The position numbers and the translations under genes are program-made. Below are positions 7,847-16,674 of a DNA stretch of 27,701 nucleotides, piece after piece. Numbering within the stretch: the first letter of the stretch is position 1; every line of letters starts with the position of its first letter. The DNA is from Desulfobacterales bacterium. GTDB taxonomy: Bacteria; Desulfobacterota; Desulfobacteria; Desulfobacterales; UBA2174_A. The DNA is taken from the NCBI GenBank assembly GCA_025454075.1, contig JALOPD010000032.1, positions 1-27,701 of the forward strand. The letters run 5' to 3'. The notes beneath the pieces were generated by a model that had not been told where the DNA came from, searched no databases, and was given only the letters and a program-made list of their open reading frames with translations.

Positions 7847-7862
7847 TGGCGCAATTTTTGCT
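7847..7862 (+). promoter_or_regulatory. Sigma-54 (-24/-12) promoter facing the pilus operon
   Basis: TGGCGCAATTTTTGCT fits the consensus TGGCACG-N4-TTGCW with the invariant GG-N10-GC spacing. Transcription would start near 7873 and run into the HTH-pilMNOPQ genes after a leader of about 265 nt. A sigma-54 regulator and kinase are encoded just upstream on the other strand, which supports the call. Confidence 0.6.
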
Positions 7863-8010
7863 TTGACCTAAAGCAGCTGTCAACCCACTCGGCAAGTGCC
7901 CAGAAATCAGCCATTTTCCGGTCCCACGGCGATTTCAACGACAGCGGTCAGGGTGACTACAACGCGTGGTGAGTGGTCGCTGTGCGAGCCACCCCATATA
8001 GATCCGTTAG

Positions 8011-8030
8011 CATAATTAAGCATAATTAAG
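8011..8030. repeat. Tandem 10-bp repeat CATAATTAAG x2
   Basis: Two exact copies back to back, followed by a further AT-rich stretch (TTTAATTTATTTTA). They lie about 110 bp before the HTH gene. This could be a regulator operator, possibly for the HTH protein itself, or an UP-like element. Confidence 0.5.
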
Positions 8031-8137
8031 TTTAATTTATTTTACTTGGGCGTCTTTTTACACAACCATCGGACGTAACGGGTAGGGACCTGAACCCGGT
8101 GAGTCATCTTCATGACCCCAACGCTTCAGAGCGGGCG

Positions 8138-8335
8138 ATGGCCAAAAACAAATTGAAAGCAGTTCGCGAATCGGTTCTCATGAGCAAAACGGAACTTGCC
8201 AAGCAAGCCGACGTCTCGCCGATCACCATCTCTAGAATCGAACGAGGAATGCCGTGCCGGATGGAAACCCAACGCAAGATCCTGTTGGCGCTGGGGTTCA
8301 AACTTTCGGACAAACCCAAAATCTTCAAGGACTGA
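8138..8335 (+). CDS. Small XRE-type HTH protein heading the pilus operon
   Basis: A protein of 65 residues (MAKNKLKAVRES...). The XRE/Cro-like helix-turn-helix spans about 15-37 (SKTELAKQADVSPITISRIERG), with a short C-terminal tail. There is no effector domain. The frame is open back to a GTG at 8099, but the added 13 residues look non-conserved and the ATG at 8138 gives the usual N-terminus. It precedes pilM by 9 bp, so it is cotranscribed with the pilus genes. A role in regulating them is plausible but unproven. Confidence 0.8.
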   Translation: MAKNKLKAVRESVLMSKTELAKQADVSPITISRIERGMPCRMETQRKILLALGFKLSDKPKIFKD

Positions 8336-8344
8336 GCTGACTCC

Positions 8345-9400
8345 ATGCTATTCGGAAAAAAAGACTCCCTGGTTGGTCTGGACATCGGGTCGCGCTCGGT
8401 GAAAGTCGCCGAGATCGTCGACACCAAGAGCGGCCCCAAACTCAAGCGGTTCGGCATGGCGGATATTCCGGCCGGCACCATTGAAGACGGGGCCATCAGC
8501 GACCCGGACACGGCGGCCGAAACCATCCGCCAGCTCTTCAAATCCAGCAACATCAAAGAGGCCAATGTGGCGGTCTCCATCGGCGGCTACTCGGTGATCG
8601 TCAAGAAGATCAACGTTCAGACGATGCCCGAGAATCAGCTGCAAGAGACCATCCATTTCGAGGCCGAGCAGTACATCCCCTTCGACATCAGCGATGTGAA
8701 CCTGGATTTCCAGATTCTCGGTGAGAACGAAAACAACCCCAACCAGATGAGCGTTTTTCTGGTCGCCGCGAAGAAGGAGATGGTGAACGATTACATCAAC
8801 CTGGTGACCCTGGCCGGGCTGACCCCCTGCATCATCGATGTGGAAGCCTTCGCCCTGCAGAACATTTTCGAGGCCAACTACGATATCCAGGACGAAAACG
8901 TGGCCCTGATCGACATCGGGGCCAGCAAGACCTCCCTCAACATTCTCAAGGGCAGCTCCTCGGTCTTCATGCGGGACGTGGCCTTGGGCTGCCTGCAGAT
9001 CAACCAGAAGATCATGTCGCTGCTCGACTGCTCCTATGAGCAGGCGGAGCTTCTCAAGTTCGGAGAGGCCTCCGACAAAATGTCCGCCGAAGAGCTCAAG
9101 CAGATCGTCGCCGCCGTCGTAACGGACTGGTGCACCGAAATCCGGCGCGCGCTGGATTTCTTCTACACGAACTACCCGGACGACCAGATCAAACGGATCA
9201 TTCTGAGCGGCGGAGGGGCCAACCTTGCCGAGTTCCGGCAGCTGCTGGCGTCGGAGGCGTCCACGGTGGTGGAGACCCTCAACCCGTTGAAGAAGTTCAC
9301 TGTGGATGAGAAGGCGTTCGACCCGGAATTCATTCGCCAAATCGCCCCCCAGGCCGCCATCGCCATGGGGCTGGCCATGAGAAAAGTAGACGACAAATGA
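8345..9400 (+). CDS. pilM: Type IV pilus assembly protein PilM
   Basis: An actin/FtsA-like ATP-binding protein of 351 residues. Motifs are phosphate-1 LVGLDIGSRSVKVAEI, phosphate-2 VALIDIGASKTSLNIL and the adenosine motif RIILSGGGANL. PilM is cytoplasmic and binds the N-terminal tail of PilN, linking the inner-membrane platform to the assembly ATPases. Its stop overlaps the pilN start by 4 bp (ATGA). Length and motifs are normal for the family. Confidence 0.95.
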   Translation: MLFGKKDSLVGLDIGSRSVKVAEIVDTKSGPKLKRFGMADIPAGTIEDGAISDPDTAAETIRQLFKSSNIKEANVAVSIGGYSVIVKKINVQTMPENQLQETIHFEAEQYIPFDISDVNLDFQILGENENNPNQMSVFLVAAKKEMVNDYINLVTLAGLTPCIIDVEAFALQNIFEANYDIQDENVALIDIGASKTSLNILKGSSSVFMRDVALGCLQINQKIMSLLDCSYEQAELLKFGEASDKMSAEELKQIVAAVVTDWCTEIRRALDFFYTNYPDDQIKRIILSGGGANLAEFRQLLASEASTVVETLNPLKKFTVDEKAFDPEFIRQIAPQAAIAMGLAMRKVDDK

Positions 9401-9975
9401 TACGCATCAACCTACTGCCGTTCCGGTCCACTCGCAAGAAAGAGAACATCCGCCGCCAGCTGTCGATTTTTCTGCTCTCGCTGGCCTTTGCCGTGGTTGC
9501 CATCTTCGGGGTCTATTACCTGTTGAGCAGTCAGGTCGACGACCTGAACCGCCGCATCGCGAGCACTCAGGCCGAGCTGGAAAAGTACGACAAGATCAAC
9601 CGGGAAATCGAAGAGATCAAAAAGAAACTGGACAACCTCAACAAGAAGCTGACGGTCATCCGGGAGCTGGAAGTCAGCCGCTACGAACCGGTGCGGCTGA
9701 TGGACACCCTGGCCCAGGTGATCATCGAGAAGCGGATGTGGTTCACCGCGCTGGACGTAAAAGCCGATGTGGTCAACATCAGCGGCGTTGCTGCGGATGA
9801 CAAGACCGTGGCCGATTTCATGGTTCGCCTGGAAGGAAGCGGGTTGTTCTCCTCGGTCAGCCTCAAGACCCTGAGGCAGGTCGAAATTCAGAAAACGAAC
9901 CTCAAATCCTTTGAGATCAGCTGTCTGAAGAAGCCGGTCGTCAACCCAACCGAAGCAAGTGGGGCCAAAAAATAA
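9397..9975 (+). CDS. pilN: Type IV pilus alignment protein PilN
   Basis: A protein of 192 residues. The cytoplasmic N-terminus MIRINLLPFR carries the INLLP motif that PilM binds. One TM helix (about 20-46) is followed by a coiled coil (about 50-90) and a small ferredoxin-like periplasmic domain. PilN pairs with PilO to connect the inner-membrane platform with the PilP-PilQ outer-membrane complex. It overlaps pilM at the start and pilO at the end (TAATG). Confidence 0.94.
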   Translation: MIRINLLPFRSTRKKENIRRQLSIFLLSLAFAVVAIFGVYYLLSSQVDDLNRRIASTQAELEKYDKINREIEEIKKKLDNLNKKLTVIRELEVSRYEPVRLMDTLAQVIIEKRMWFTALDVKADVVNISGVAADDKTVADFMVRLEGSGLFSSVSLKTLRQVEIQKTNLKSFEISCLKKPVVNPTEASGAKK

Positions 9976-10676
9976 TGGCTACGAAAGAACCCGTCGGCAA
10001 ACAAACCGGAAGCGAGATCCTGGAGAAGATCGAGAAGCTCGCCCTGTGGCAGAGAGTGGGCATCGTCGCGGCGCTGGTGGTGCTGCTCTTCGGCGCGGCG
10101 ACCTGGTTCGTCTATCTGCCGCTGTATGACGAGATCACCGAACTGGACACTAAAATGCAGGGCTTGGAGAAAAAACTTGCCACGGCCAAGATCAATGCGG
10201 CCGAGTTGGAAAAGTTCCAGGCCAAAATGCAAGAGGCCGAAGCCCAGTTCAAAATCGCCATGCGCGCACTGCCGGAAAAGGAAGAAATTCCCTCCCTGCT
10301 GACGAACGTCTCCAAGTCCGGCCAGGACGTGGGGTTGGAGTTCCTTCTGTTCGAGCCCAAGCCGGAAACCAAGAAAGAGTTTTACGCGGAAATCCCGGTG
10401 GCGATGAACATCCGCGGGGATTACCACAATCTGGCCGTTTTTTTCGACAAGGTGGCGCGCTTGTCCCGGATCGTCAACATCAACAACATCACCATCAATC
10501 GCGGCAAGGAGATACGTGACCTGAGCGCCTCCTGCACGGCCGTGACCTACAAATTCGTGGAGCCGCCGCCGGAGAAACCGCCTGCGCCCAATCCTGCGGC
10601 GGCCCGGCCCGCGCCCGCGCCGAATCCCGGCAAAAACGATGTCAAGCCGAAAACGAAACGGAACCTCGACCTTTAA
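9975..10676 (+). CDS. pilO: Type IV pilus alignment protein PilO
   Basis: A protein of 233 residues with a short cytoplasmic N-terminus, one TM helix (about 28-48), a coiled coil (about 50-95) and a periplasmic domain typical of PilO (ALPEKEEIPSLLTNVSK, NIRGDYHNLAVFFDKVARL). The C-terminus is a Pro/Ala-rich tail (about 195-220), longer than in most homologues. It forms heterodimers with PilN and contacts PilP. The stop codon is followed after 22 bp by the pilP start. Confidence 0.94.
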   Translation: MATKEPVGKQTGSEILEKIEKLALWQRVGIVAALVVLLFGAATWFVYLPLYDEITELDTKMQGLEKKLATAKINAAELEKFQAKMQEAEAQFKIAMRALPEKEEIPSLLTNVSKSGQDVGLEFLLFEPKPETKKEFYAEIPVAMNIRGDYHNLAVFFDKVARLSRIVNINNITINRGKEIRDLSASCTAVTYKFVEPPPEKPPAPNPAAARPAPAPNPGKNDVKPKTKRNLDL

Positions 10677-10698
10677 TCAACCCACTCAAGAATCGCTT

Positions 10699-11523
10699 AT
10701 GAAAACCTACCTTGCTCCGATTCGAATGCTGATCGTGCTGATGGGATTATTGCTGCTGTCGGCCGGCTGCGATGATTCCGAGAAAAGCGCAGCACCGCCC
10801 CAGGTGGTCCGGAAAAAGATTGCGGCACCGGCCGATCGCACCCAGCCGGCCCCCAAGGTGGCCGCGGTTCAACCCCCACCGACAGCGCCGGCAGCGGCGC
10901 CCGCGCCGGAGGTGGCCCAAGTCAAGCCGAAGCCCCCTGCGCCCGCACCGGCACCGACCCCGCCGCCGAAGCCCGTGGAGCCTCCGCCGCCGACGCAGTC
11001 CGCTGCGCTGCCGGTCGTCGAGGCAGAGGCTCCGCCCGCCCCGGCCGCAGCGGTCACCAATGCCGCTTTGCCCATGGGAGGGGTCAACCGGGTTGCGAGC
11101 GCCATCGCCGCGGCGGACAGCCAGGTGTCGTCTCTTCTCAACATACAGGCGCCGGCGCCCTACAACCCCAAGGGCAAAGCGGACCCGTTCGATCCGTTCA
11201 TAAAGGACGAAGGGCAGCAGGTCGCCAAATCGATGAAACCCAAGAAGCGAACGCCCCAAACGCCGCTCGAGCAGATCGAACTCGGGCAGCTGAAGCTGGT
11301 GGCCATTATCGCGGCCGTAACCGGCAACCGGGCCCTCGTCGAGGAATCCTCCGGAAAGGGCTACATCCTGAGGGAGGGCACCTATGTCGGCATGAACTCC
11401 GGCAAGGTCGTGGGCATCTCCATCGACAAGGTTCTGATTGAGGAAGAATTCGAGGACGTTTACGGGAAAACCGTCACACAGAAGAAAGAAATAACCCTTC
11501 CGAAGCCCCCTGGAGAGTTGTAA
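10699..11523 (+). CDS. pilP: Type IV pilus lipoprotein PilP
   Basis: An inner-membrane lipoprotein of 274 residues. It has a signal peptide with lipobox (LLSAGC, lipidated C24), a long Pro/Ala-rich linker (about 30-130) and a C-terminal beta domain (about 185-274) that contacts the PilQ N-domain. The PFDPF segment before the domain is typical. The start at 10699 was chosen because it gives a proper lipoprotein signal; the frame is open to 10639 inside pilO. The linker is of very low complexity. pilQ begins one base after the stop codon. Confidence 0.93.
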   Translation: MKTYLAPIRMLIVLMGLLLLSAGCDDSEKSAAPPQVVRKKIAAPADRTQPAPKVAAVQPPPTAPAAAPAPEVAQVKPKPPAPAPAPTPPPKPVEPPPPTQSAALPVVEAEAPPAPAAAVTNAALPMGGVNRVASAIAAADSQVSSLLNIQAPAPYNPKGKADPFDPFIKDEGQQVAKSMKPKKRTPQTPLEQIELGQLKLVAIIAAVTGNRALVEESSGKGYILREGTYVGMNSGKVVGISIDKVLIEEEFEDVYGKTVTQKKEITLPKPPGEL

Positions 11524-11524
11524 C

Positions 11525-14236
11525 ATGACGACCAATCTCAGCACTCATCGAAACTTCATTGCTTCCGCTCTCATCGCCGTGTTTCTGGCCGCTTTAACGG
11601 CCGGCTGTGCGTCCCAGAACAGCGCGCAGGTGAAAAGCGCGGAGGCGGACCGGCTGATCACCGACATCGTCAGCCGGGAAGATGCAGCGGGCCTTTCCGT
11701 CACCGTCAAGGGAAGCGAGCAGTTGGCCTACACGGCCGTGAAGCAGGACGCGCCGCTGGGGGTCCTCTTTCATTTCCCGGGCACCGGCCTGGACAACTTG
11801 AAGCAGGTCTACTATCCGCCGGAGAACGATACGATCAGCAGCATTCGCGCCTCCGAGTTCTACGAAAACGGCCGGACCTCGAGCATCTTTATTTCCCTCA
11901 AGAGCGACGTTGCGTATGAATTGAGCCCGGAGGGCGCCGATCTCAAGATCGTTTTCCCGAAATCGGGGGCGCCGGCGGCCAAGGTCGGCCAGCCGCCCTC
12001 GATCCAGGAGTCGGATACGGACAAGATCGCCTCCCCGCCGCCGGCCCCGAAAAGCCTGGTTCCCGCGACCGCTCTGGTCAGCGTGAACGCGACGCCGTCC
12101 AAGGACGGGGCGGTGATTCAGGTCATGGCCGACGGCGCGCTGCAGAACTACAAATCTTTCACGCTCGCGGAAAGCCCACCGCGCATCGTTTTCGATTTTG
12201 CGGGCGTCCGCAGTCCGTACAAGGGCGAACAGCGCGTGGCGGTCCAGACCGGGCCGGTCAGCCGGGTCCGCCATCTTGCCTATCCCGACAAGGTCCGTCT
12301 GGTGGTCGAAACCCAAAAACCCTATCTTGGGAACTACACCGCGGAAATCGTCGACGACGGACTCCTCATCCAGGTGGGGGATGCCGCCGTCGGATCCAAG
12401 CGCACGGACCTGAAACTGGCTTCCGGGCCGGCGCCGAGCCCGCTCCCTCCGCCTGCCAAGCCCGCTGCGGCGGCGGCCGGGGCTCCGGCGTGGGTGAACC
12501 GGGTCGAATTTGCCGACGAGGATGCCGGCAAATCCACGGTCATCATCGGGACGTCGCGCCCGGTGTCCTACGACCTGGTGAAGTCCGGCGACAAACAGGT
12601 TCAGCTGCAGCTCGTCAACACCCAGGTGCCCGAACAGCACCGGCGGGCCGTCATCACGACCCGTTTTGAAAGCGCCGTCGACCGCGTGACGCCGACTCAG
12701 GGCAAGAACGAAGCTCTCGTGGCGGTCGATCTGCGCGAGGATGTGCCTTACACCGCGGAGCAGGTGGGGAACCTCATCCGCCTCAACTTCGCCGCCTCCA
12801 CGGTTCCACCCAAACCCTACGAGAGCGCCGAACCCCCGGCATGGAAGACCGGGATCGCGCCAGCGCCGGCGGCCGCGGCGGTCCGCGAGCCGGTCGCGGT
12901 GAAAACAGCCCCATCGGGAAAAGCGACGGCGGGGTCGGCAGCGGCCAGGGGCACCTCCAGCGTTGAGGCCGGTATCGGCGCCGGCGACAAGGTCTTCACC
13001 GGTGAAAAAATCGCCCTGGATTTCTACGATACCGACATTAAAAACGTATTCCGTATCCTGCAGGAAATCAGCGGCAAGAATTTCGCGATCGACAAGAACG
13101 TCACCGGCAAGGTGACCCTGGCCCTTCAGAAACCGGTGCCGTGGGACCAGGTGCTGGATCTGGTTCTAAAGATGAACCAGTTGGGGATGGTCCGGGAGGG
13201 AGACATTCTCCGCATCGCCTCGTCGGCCACCCTGCAGCAGGAAGAGAAGCTGCGCCAAGCGCAGTTGAAGGCGGAGCAGGATGCCCGCAAGCAGGAGGAG
13301 GAGGGCGAGCCGCTGGTTACCGAGTACATCCCGGTCAACTACTCTGCCGCGCAAGCCGATGTCCTGCCTCACATCACCAACATTCTAACCCCGAACCGCG
13401 GCAAGGCCACCGTGGATGTGCGCAACAACCAGCTCATCATCACCGACATTATGGAAAAGGTGAGACAGGCCAAAGCCATCGTATCCAAAATCGACCGGGT
13501 GACGCCGCAGGTGGTGATCGAGGCCCGGGTGGTCGAGGCCAACAGCAGCTTCTCGCGTGAAATCGGTTTCGACTGGGGGACCATTACGGTCGATGCCTTC
13601 AAGATCGGGGGCGCATTGAGAACGGGCCCCACCACCTTCACGTCCAACAACATCCCCACCAGCTTCAAAACCGACAACACCATCGGGTTCAATTTCTCCA
13701 CGCTGTTCGGCACGAACATCTCCATCGTCGACGCCAAGCTGACGGCCAGCGAAGTGGAGGGCAAAGCCAACCTCATATCATCGCCGAAGATCATCACGTT
13801 GAACGGCCGCAAAGCCACCATCAAGCAGGGCCTCGAGGTTCCTTATCTGGAGCGGGACTCCTCCGGCAACGCCACGGTCCGCTTCAAGGACGTCGACCTG
13901 CTGCTGGAAGTGACCCCCAACATTTCGCAGGACAAACGCATCGTCATGAGCATTTTCATCACCAAGAACGACATCGTCGACCCGACGGCGCCGGAGCCGG
14001 CGCTTTCGACGAACGAGGCTAAAACCGAAATTCTCGTGGAAGACGGGGACACGATCGTCATCGGCGGCGTTTTGAAGGATTCGAAACGAATGGCGGATCA
14101 GGGCATCCCGGGGCTGCGCAAGCTCCCGGCCCTGGGCTGGCTGTTCCGGGCAGATAAAGTAGAAAACAACAAGAGCGAACTGCTCATTTTCATCACACCG
14201 CGCATCATCCAGCTGGAGCAGCGCAAGACGATCTGA
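11525..14236 (+). CDS. pilQ: Type IV pilus secretin PilQ
   Basis: An outer-membrane secretin of 903 residues. It starts with a lipoprotein-type signal (LTAGC, C28). Three AMIN-like, possibly peptidoglycan-binding, domains follow at about 35-145, 185-290 and 325-425. Next are a Pro/Ala-rich linker, a secretin/TonB short domain (about 490-565), an N1 domain (about 597-660) and the secretin channel (about 662-900, starting VVIEARVVEA). Classical PilQ has one or two AMIN domains, so three would be on the long side; the first is the most divergent. It forms the pore through which the pilus leaves the cell. It is the last gene of the operon and is followed by a strong dyad. Confidence 0.95.
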   Translation: MTTNLSTHRNFIASALIAVFLAALTAGCASQNSAQVKSAEADRLITDIVSREDAAGLSVTVKGSEQLAYTAVKQDAPLGVLFHFPGTGLDNLKQVYYPPENDTISSIRASEFYENGRTSSIFISLKSDVAYELSPEGADLKIVFPKSGAPAAKVGQPPSIQESDTDKIASPPPAPKSLVPATALVSVNATPSKDGAVIQVMADGALQNYKSFTLAESPPRIVFDFAGVRSPYKGEQRVAVQTGPVSRVRHLAYPDKVRLVVETQKPYLGNYTAEIVDDGLLIQVGDAAVGSKRTDLKLASGPAPSPLPPPAKPAAAAAGAPAWVNRVEFADEDAGKSTVIIGTSRPVSYDLVKSGDKQVQLQLVNTQVPEQHRRAVITTRFESAVDRVTPTQGKNEALVAVDLREDVPYTAEQVGNLIRLNFAASTVPPKPYESAEPPAWKTGIAPAPAAAAVREPVAVKTAPSGKATAGSAAARGTSSVEAGIGAGDKVFTGEKIALDFYDTDIKNVFRILQEISGKNFAIDKNVTGKVTLALQKPVPWDQVLDLVLKMNQLGMVREGDILRIASSATLQQEEKLRQAQLKAEQDARKQEEEGEPLVTEYIPVNYSAAQADVLPHITNILTPNRGKATVDVRNNQLIITDIMEKVRQAKAIVSKIDRVTPQVVIEARVVEANSSFSREIGFDWGTITVDAFKIGGALRTGPTTFTSNNIPTSFKTDNTIGFNFSTLFGTNISIVDAKLTASEVEGKANLISSPKIITLNGRKATIKQGLEVPYLERDSSGNATVRFKDVDLLLEVTPNISQDKRIVMSIFITKNDIVDPTAPEPALSTNEAKTEILVEDGDTIVIGGVLKDSKRMADQGIPGLRKLPALGWLFRADKVENNKSELLIFITPRIIQLEQRKTI

Positions 14237-14260
14237 ACCGGTTGCCTCCATTCCGAACAC

Positions 14261-14297
14261 CGCCGGCGGACGGCATGGCAAATGCCGTCCGCCGGCG
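14261..14297. terminator. Perfect 16-bp GC-rich hairpin after pilQ
   Basis: Arms 14261-14276 and 14282-14297 (CGCCGGCGGACGGCAT and its complement) flank a 5-nt loop, between pilQ and the convergent TPR lipoprotein gene. There is no T-run on either strand. It probably serves both transcripts. Confidence 0.65.
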
Positions 14298-14336
14298 CGT
14301 CTTAAAGATGGGACGCCCGACGCCTTTCCGCCTCGA

Positions 14337-15125
14337 TCAAAAACCCAGCTCCTTTATCTGCCGCTGGGCCTCGTCCGCCATGGGCGACTCCGGGGCGAGT
14401 TCCAGCGTCAGCTGGAATTCATCGCGCGCTTTCTTCCGGTCCCCGAGCCCGCGATAGGCCCTGCCGAGTTCATAGTGCAGCTGAGGCAAATTGGGGTTTT
14501 TCCGCACCGCACGCTCCAACTTTTGAACCGCGTCGGCATACCTTCCCATGGCGATATAGGTCATTCCCAGCCCGCCCAGCGCGTTCGAAAAATCCGGGTT
14601 CAGCTTCAGCGCCTCGAGAAAATATTTCTCGGCCTGGCGGTAGTCTTTTTTCTGGTAATACGCCAGCGCCATGTTTGAAACGGCGAAGTGCGGGGTTCCG
14701 TAAAAAACATCTTCCACGATTTTTCGATAGGCCTCGATGGCGTTGTCCCATTCGCCTTTTTCGAGATAGGCGTTGCCCAGGCTGTTGATGGCCGGCGCAT
14801 AATCGGGCTTGAGCCGGATCGCTTTTTCAAAATACTGGATGGCCTGGTCGTAGCGCTCGCGGTAAAAATAGACGAGCCCGATGTCGAATTGAGTGATGTG
14901 GTCTTCCGGGTCGTAGGCTTCCGCCTTTTTCAACTCTCTCAGGGCGGCCTGTAAATTACCCCCCGCCAGATAGGCTTCGCCCAGGTTGCGGCCGGCTTCC
15001 GCCGCCGCCTTGTTTTTTTCGACGGTCGGCGCGGATGGATCGGAACCGGGAGTGGAGGAGGCGCAGGCGGTCAGGAACACGGCCGCCCCGATGAATACGA
15101 AAAAGGATGCGATCTTCAGTTTCAT
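14337..15125 (-). CDS. TPR lipoprotein, PilF/PilW-like
   Basis: A protein of 262 residues with a signal peptide and lipobox (FLTAC, C21), then about six consecutive TPR units (for example AYLAGGNLQAALRELKKAEA and YYQKKDYRQAEKYFLEAL). PilF/PilW lipoproteins of this build help the PilQ secretin assemble. The position next to pilQ makes that role possible here, but the gene is convergent to pilQ and follows serS-thrC. A GAGGAG Shine-Dalgarno site lies 6 bp before the ATG. General TPR scaffold function is the alternative. Confidence 0.82.
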   Translation of the reverse strand: MKLKIASFFVFIGAAVFLTACASSTPGSDPSAPTVEKNKAAAEAGRNLGEAYLAGGNLQAALRELKKAEAYDPEDHITQFDIGLVYFYRERYDQAIQYFEKAIRLKPDYAPAINSLGNAYLEKGEWDNAIEAYRKIVEDVFYGTPHFAVSNMALAYYQKKDYRQAEKYFLEALKLNPDFSNALGGLGMTYIAMGRYADAVQKLERAVRKNPNLPQLHYELGRAYRGLGDRKKARDEFQLTLELAPESPMADEAQRQIKELGF

Positions 15126-15165
15126 GGAGACTCCTCGTTGGCTGACGTGGACACCCGCGAGCGAA

Positions 15166-16674
15166 TCAGCAGGGTGTTTTGTTGAGATCCAGGCGGCCGG
15201 CGATGTCTTCGGCCGTGCGTTGAACGAAACGCTGGAACTCTTTGCCCCCTAACGGTTTGCCGGGGGCCGGCACCCGGCTGAGGTCCGCAGGGTGGATGTA
15301 GACCGGCCGGTTGACCAGGGCCGGGTTCGGGGTGATTTCAAAATCGGCCGGAAACCGGTTTTCAAAGTACATCTCCTGGAACCCGGAGAACTTGAGGGCG
15401 TGCGCGGTGGAATCCAGGACGGCGATGTCGCCGCCGTCGACCATGCCGCGGCGCCGGGCGGCCATCAGGCCGGCCAGTGTCTCCCCGCCGTGCGTGCAGG
15501 CCACATGGCCGTTGCGGTTGGCGGTCAACTGCCAGTCCATGATCTCCTGCTCGGCCACAGCTGCGAAAAACACCCGCTGCCGCCCGGCCGTCTGGTTGTA
15601 GCGATCCGCGAGGTGCACCACCCGCGGCATGGAGACGGGGTTGCCGATCATGGCCGCCTGGGCGACGCTCGGCCGGACCGTGACCGGGGTGAACCGGCGC
15701 TTGGCCGGGTCCGGTTCGAGGTAGTAGCGATAGACGGGATCGGCGTGCTCGGACTGGACCCCCACGATCTTCGGCAGCGCCGTGATCACCCCGGCCTCGA
15801 AAAACTTCAGGAACCCGCTCAGGATCGCCGTGATGTTGCCGGCATTGCCGATGGGCACGACGACGGCCAACGGCCCCACGTCGTATTCGAAATCCTGCGC
15901 GATTTCGTAGGCGTAGGATTCCTGGCCCAGAATGCGCCAGGCGTTCTTGGAGTTGAGCAGCGCCACCGGGTAGTCCTCGGAGAGCGCTTCCACGACCTTC
16001 ATGCAATCGTCGAACACCCCCGGGATTTCAAACACCATGGCCCCGCTGCCGAGCGGCTGGGAGAGCTGCTGGGGGGTGACCTTCTTGTGGGGCAGCAGGA
16101 CGGCGGACTTGATGCGCGGCTTCAGGTAGGCGCCGTAGAGGGCGGCCGCCGCCGAGGTGTCGCCGGTGGAGGCGCAGACCGCCAGGACTTCGGAAAGTGT
16201 TCCCTGCCGGATCAAGGTGTGGATATAGCTGAAGGCGCTTGCCATCCCCCGGTCCTTGAAGGAGGCGCTCGGGTTCTGGCCGTCGTTTTTGAAGTAAAAG
16301 TCGAGCCCCACCTCGTCCCGCAGCGGGGCGTTGGCCCGGACGACGGGGGTGTGGCCCTCGCCCAGATACAACACGGCGTCCAGCGGGATCACCGGCCCGA
16401 TGAACTCGTGGTAGCGGTAGATGCCTTTGAGGGCCGTGAGCGTCAGCATCTTGCGGTAGTCGAAGACCCGGCGCCAGAGGCGGCCCGGAGTGGCCTTGAG
16501 CCGCTCGAAATCCTGATCCTCGATCAACAGGACCTGCCCGCACTCCGGGCAGACGTAGAGCAGCCGCTCGATGCCGAACCGAGCGCTGCAGCCCAGGCAG
16601 CGGTAGGCCATGCGCCCCGCATGGGCCGGCATCAGGCGCGCTTGAATCTCCTGCGGGAAGTCGTCGAGTTTCAC
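15166..16674 (-). CDS. thrC: Threonine synthase
   Basis: A PLP enzyme of 502 residues that converts O-phosphohomoserine to threonine. The PLP lysine lies in SFKDRG (about K139), with the family motifs [16 protein letters not shown] and [13 protein letters not shown]. The N-terminus carries an added four-Cys zinc-ribbon-like module (C26, C29, C42, C45), so the protein is longer than Bacillus-type ThrC. The start overlaps the serS stop by 4 bp, so translation is probably coupled. tdh and kbl, for threonine breakdown, are encoded about 6 kb away. Confidence 0.93.
   Translation of the reverse strand: MKLDDFPQEIQARLMPAHAGRMAYRCLGCSARFGIERLLYVCPECGQVLLIEDQDFERLKATPGRLWRRVFDYRKMLTLTALKGIYRYHEFIGPVIPLDAVLYLGEGHTPVVRANAPLRDEVGLDFYFKNDGQNPSASFKDRGMASAFSYIHTLIRQGTLSEVLAVCASTGDTSAAAALYGAYLKPRIKSAVLLPHKKVTPQQLSQPLGSGAMVFEIPGVFDDCMKVVEALSEDYPVALLNSKNAWRILGQESYAYEIAQDFEYDVGPLAVVVPIGNAGNITAILSGFLKFFEAGVITALPKIVGVQSEHADPVYRYYLEPDPAKRRFTPVTVRPSVAQAAMIGNPVSMPRVVHLADRYNQTAGRQRVFFAAVAEQEIMDWQLTANRNGHVACTHGGETLAGLMAARRRGMVDGGDIAVLDSTAHALKFSGFQEMYFENRFPADFEITPNPALVNRPVYIHPADLSRVPAPGKPLGGKEFQRFVQRTAEDIAGRLDLNKTPC

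Larger units (their letters stand above)
7520..8137. other. Divergent regulatory region between the kinase and the pilus operon
   Basis: About 620 bp, more AT-rich than its surroundings, with no convincing coding potential. It contains, in order, a sigma-70-like promoter for the kinase (minus strand), an AAAGTGG/CCACTTT dyad, a sigma-54 promoter facing the pilus operon, a small bulged hairpin (7973-7992) and a tandem CATAATTAAG repeat. The listed sites come from direct reading; their use is inferred. Confidence 0.7.

Noticed and set aside
7835..7862. A tRNA 3'-end-like stretch (TTCGAATCCCCC...) that could mark an att site
   Set aside because: There is no complementary T-stem arm and no matching acceptor arm upstream; the match is short, and the part that matters fits the sigma-54 promoter better.
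7634..7972. A 112-codon + strand frame in the region between the kinase and the pilus operon
   Set aside because: Its residue pattern looks random, it has no recognisable domain or good ribosome site, and it overlaps the sigma-54 promoter and dyad.
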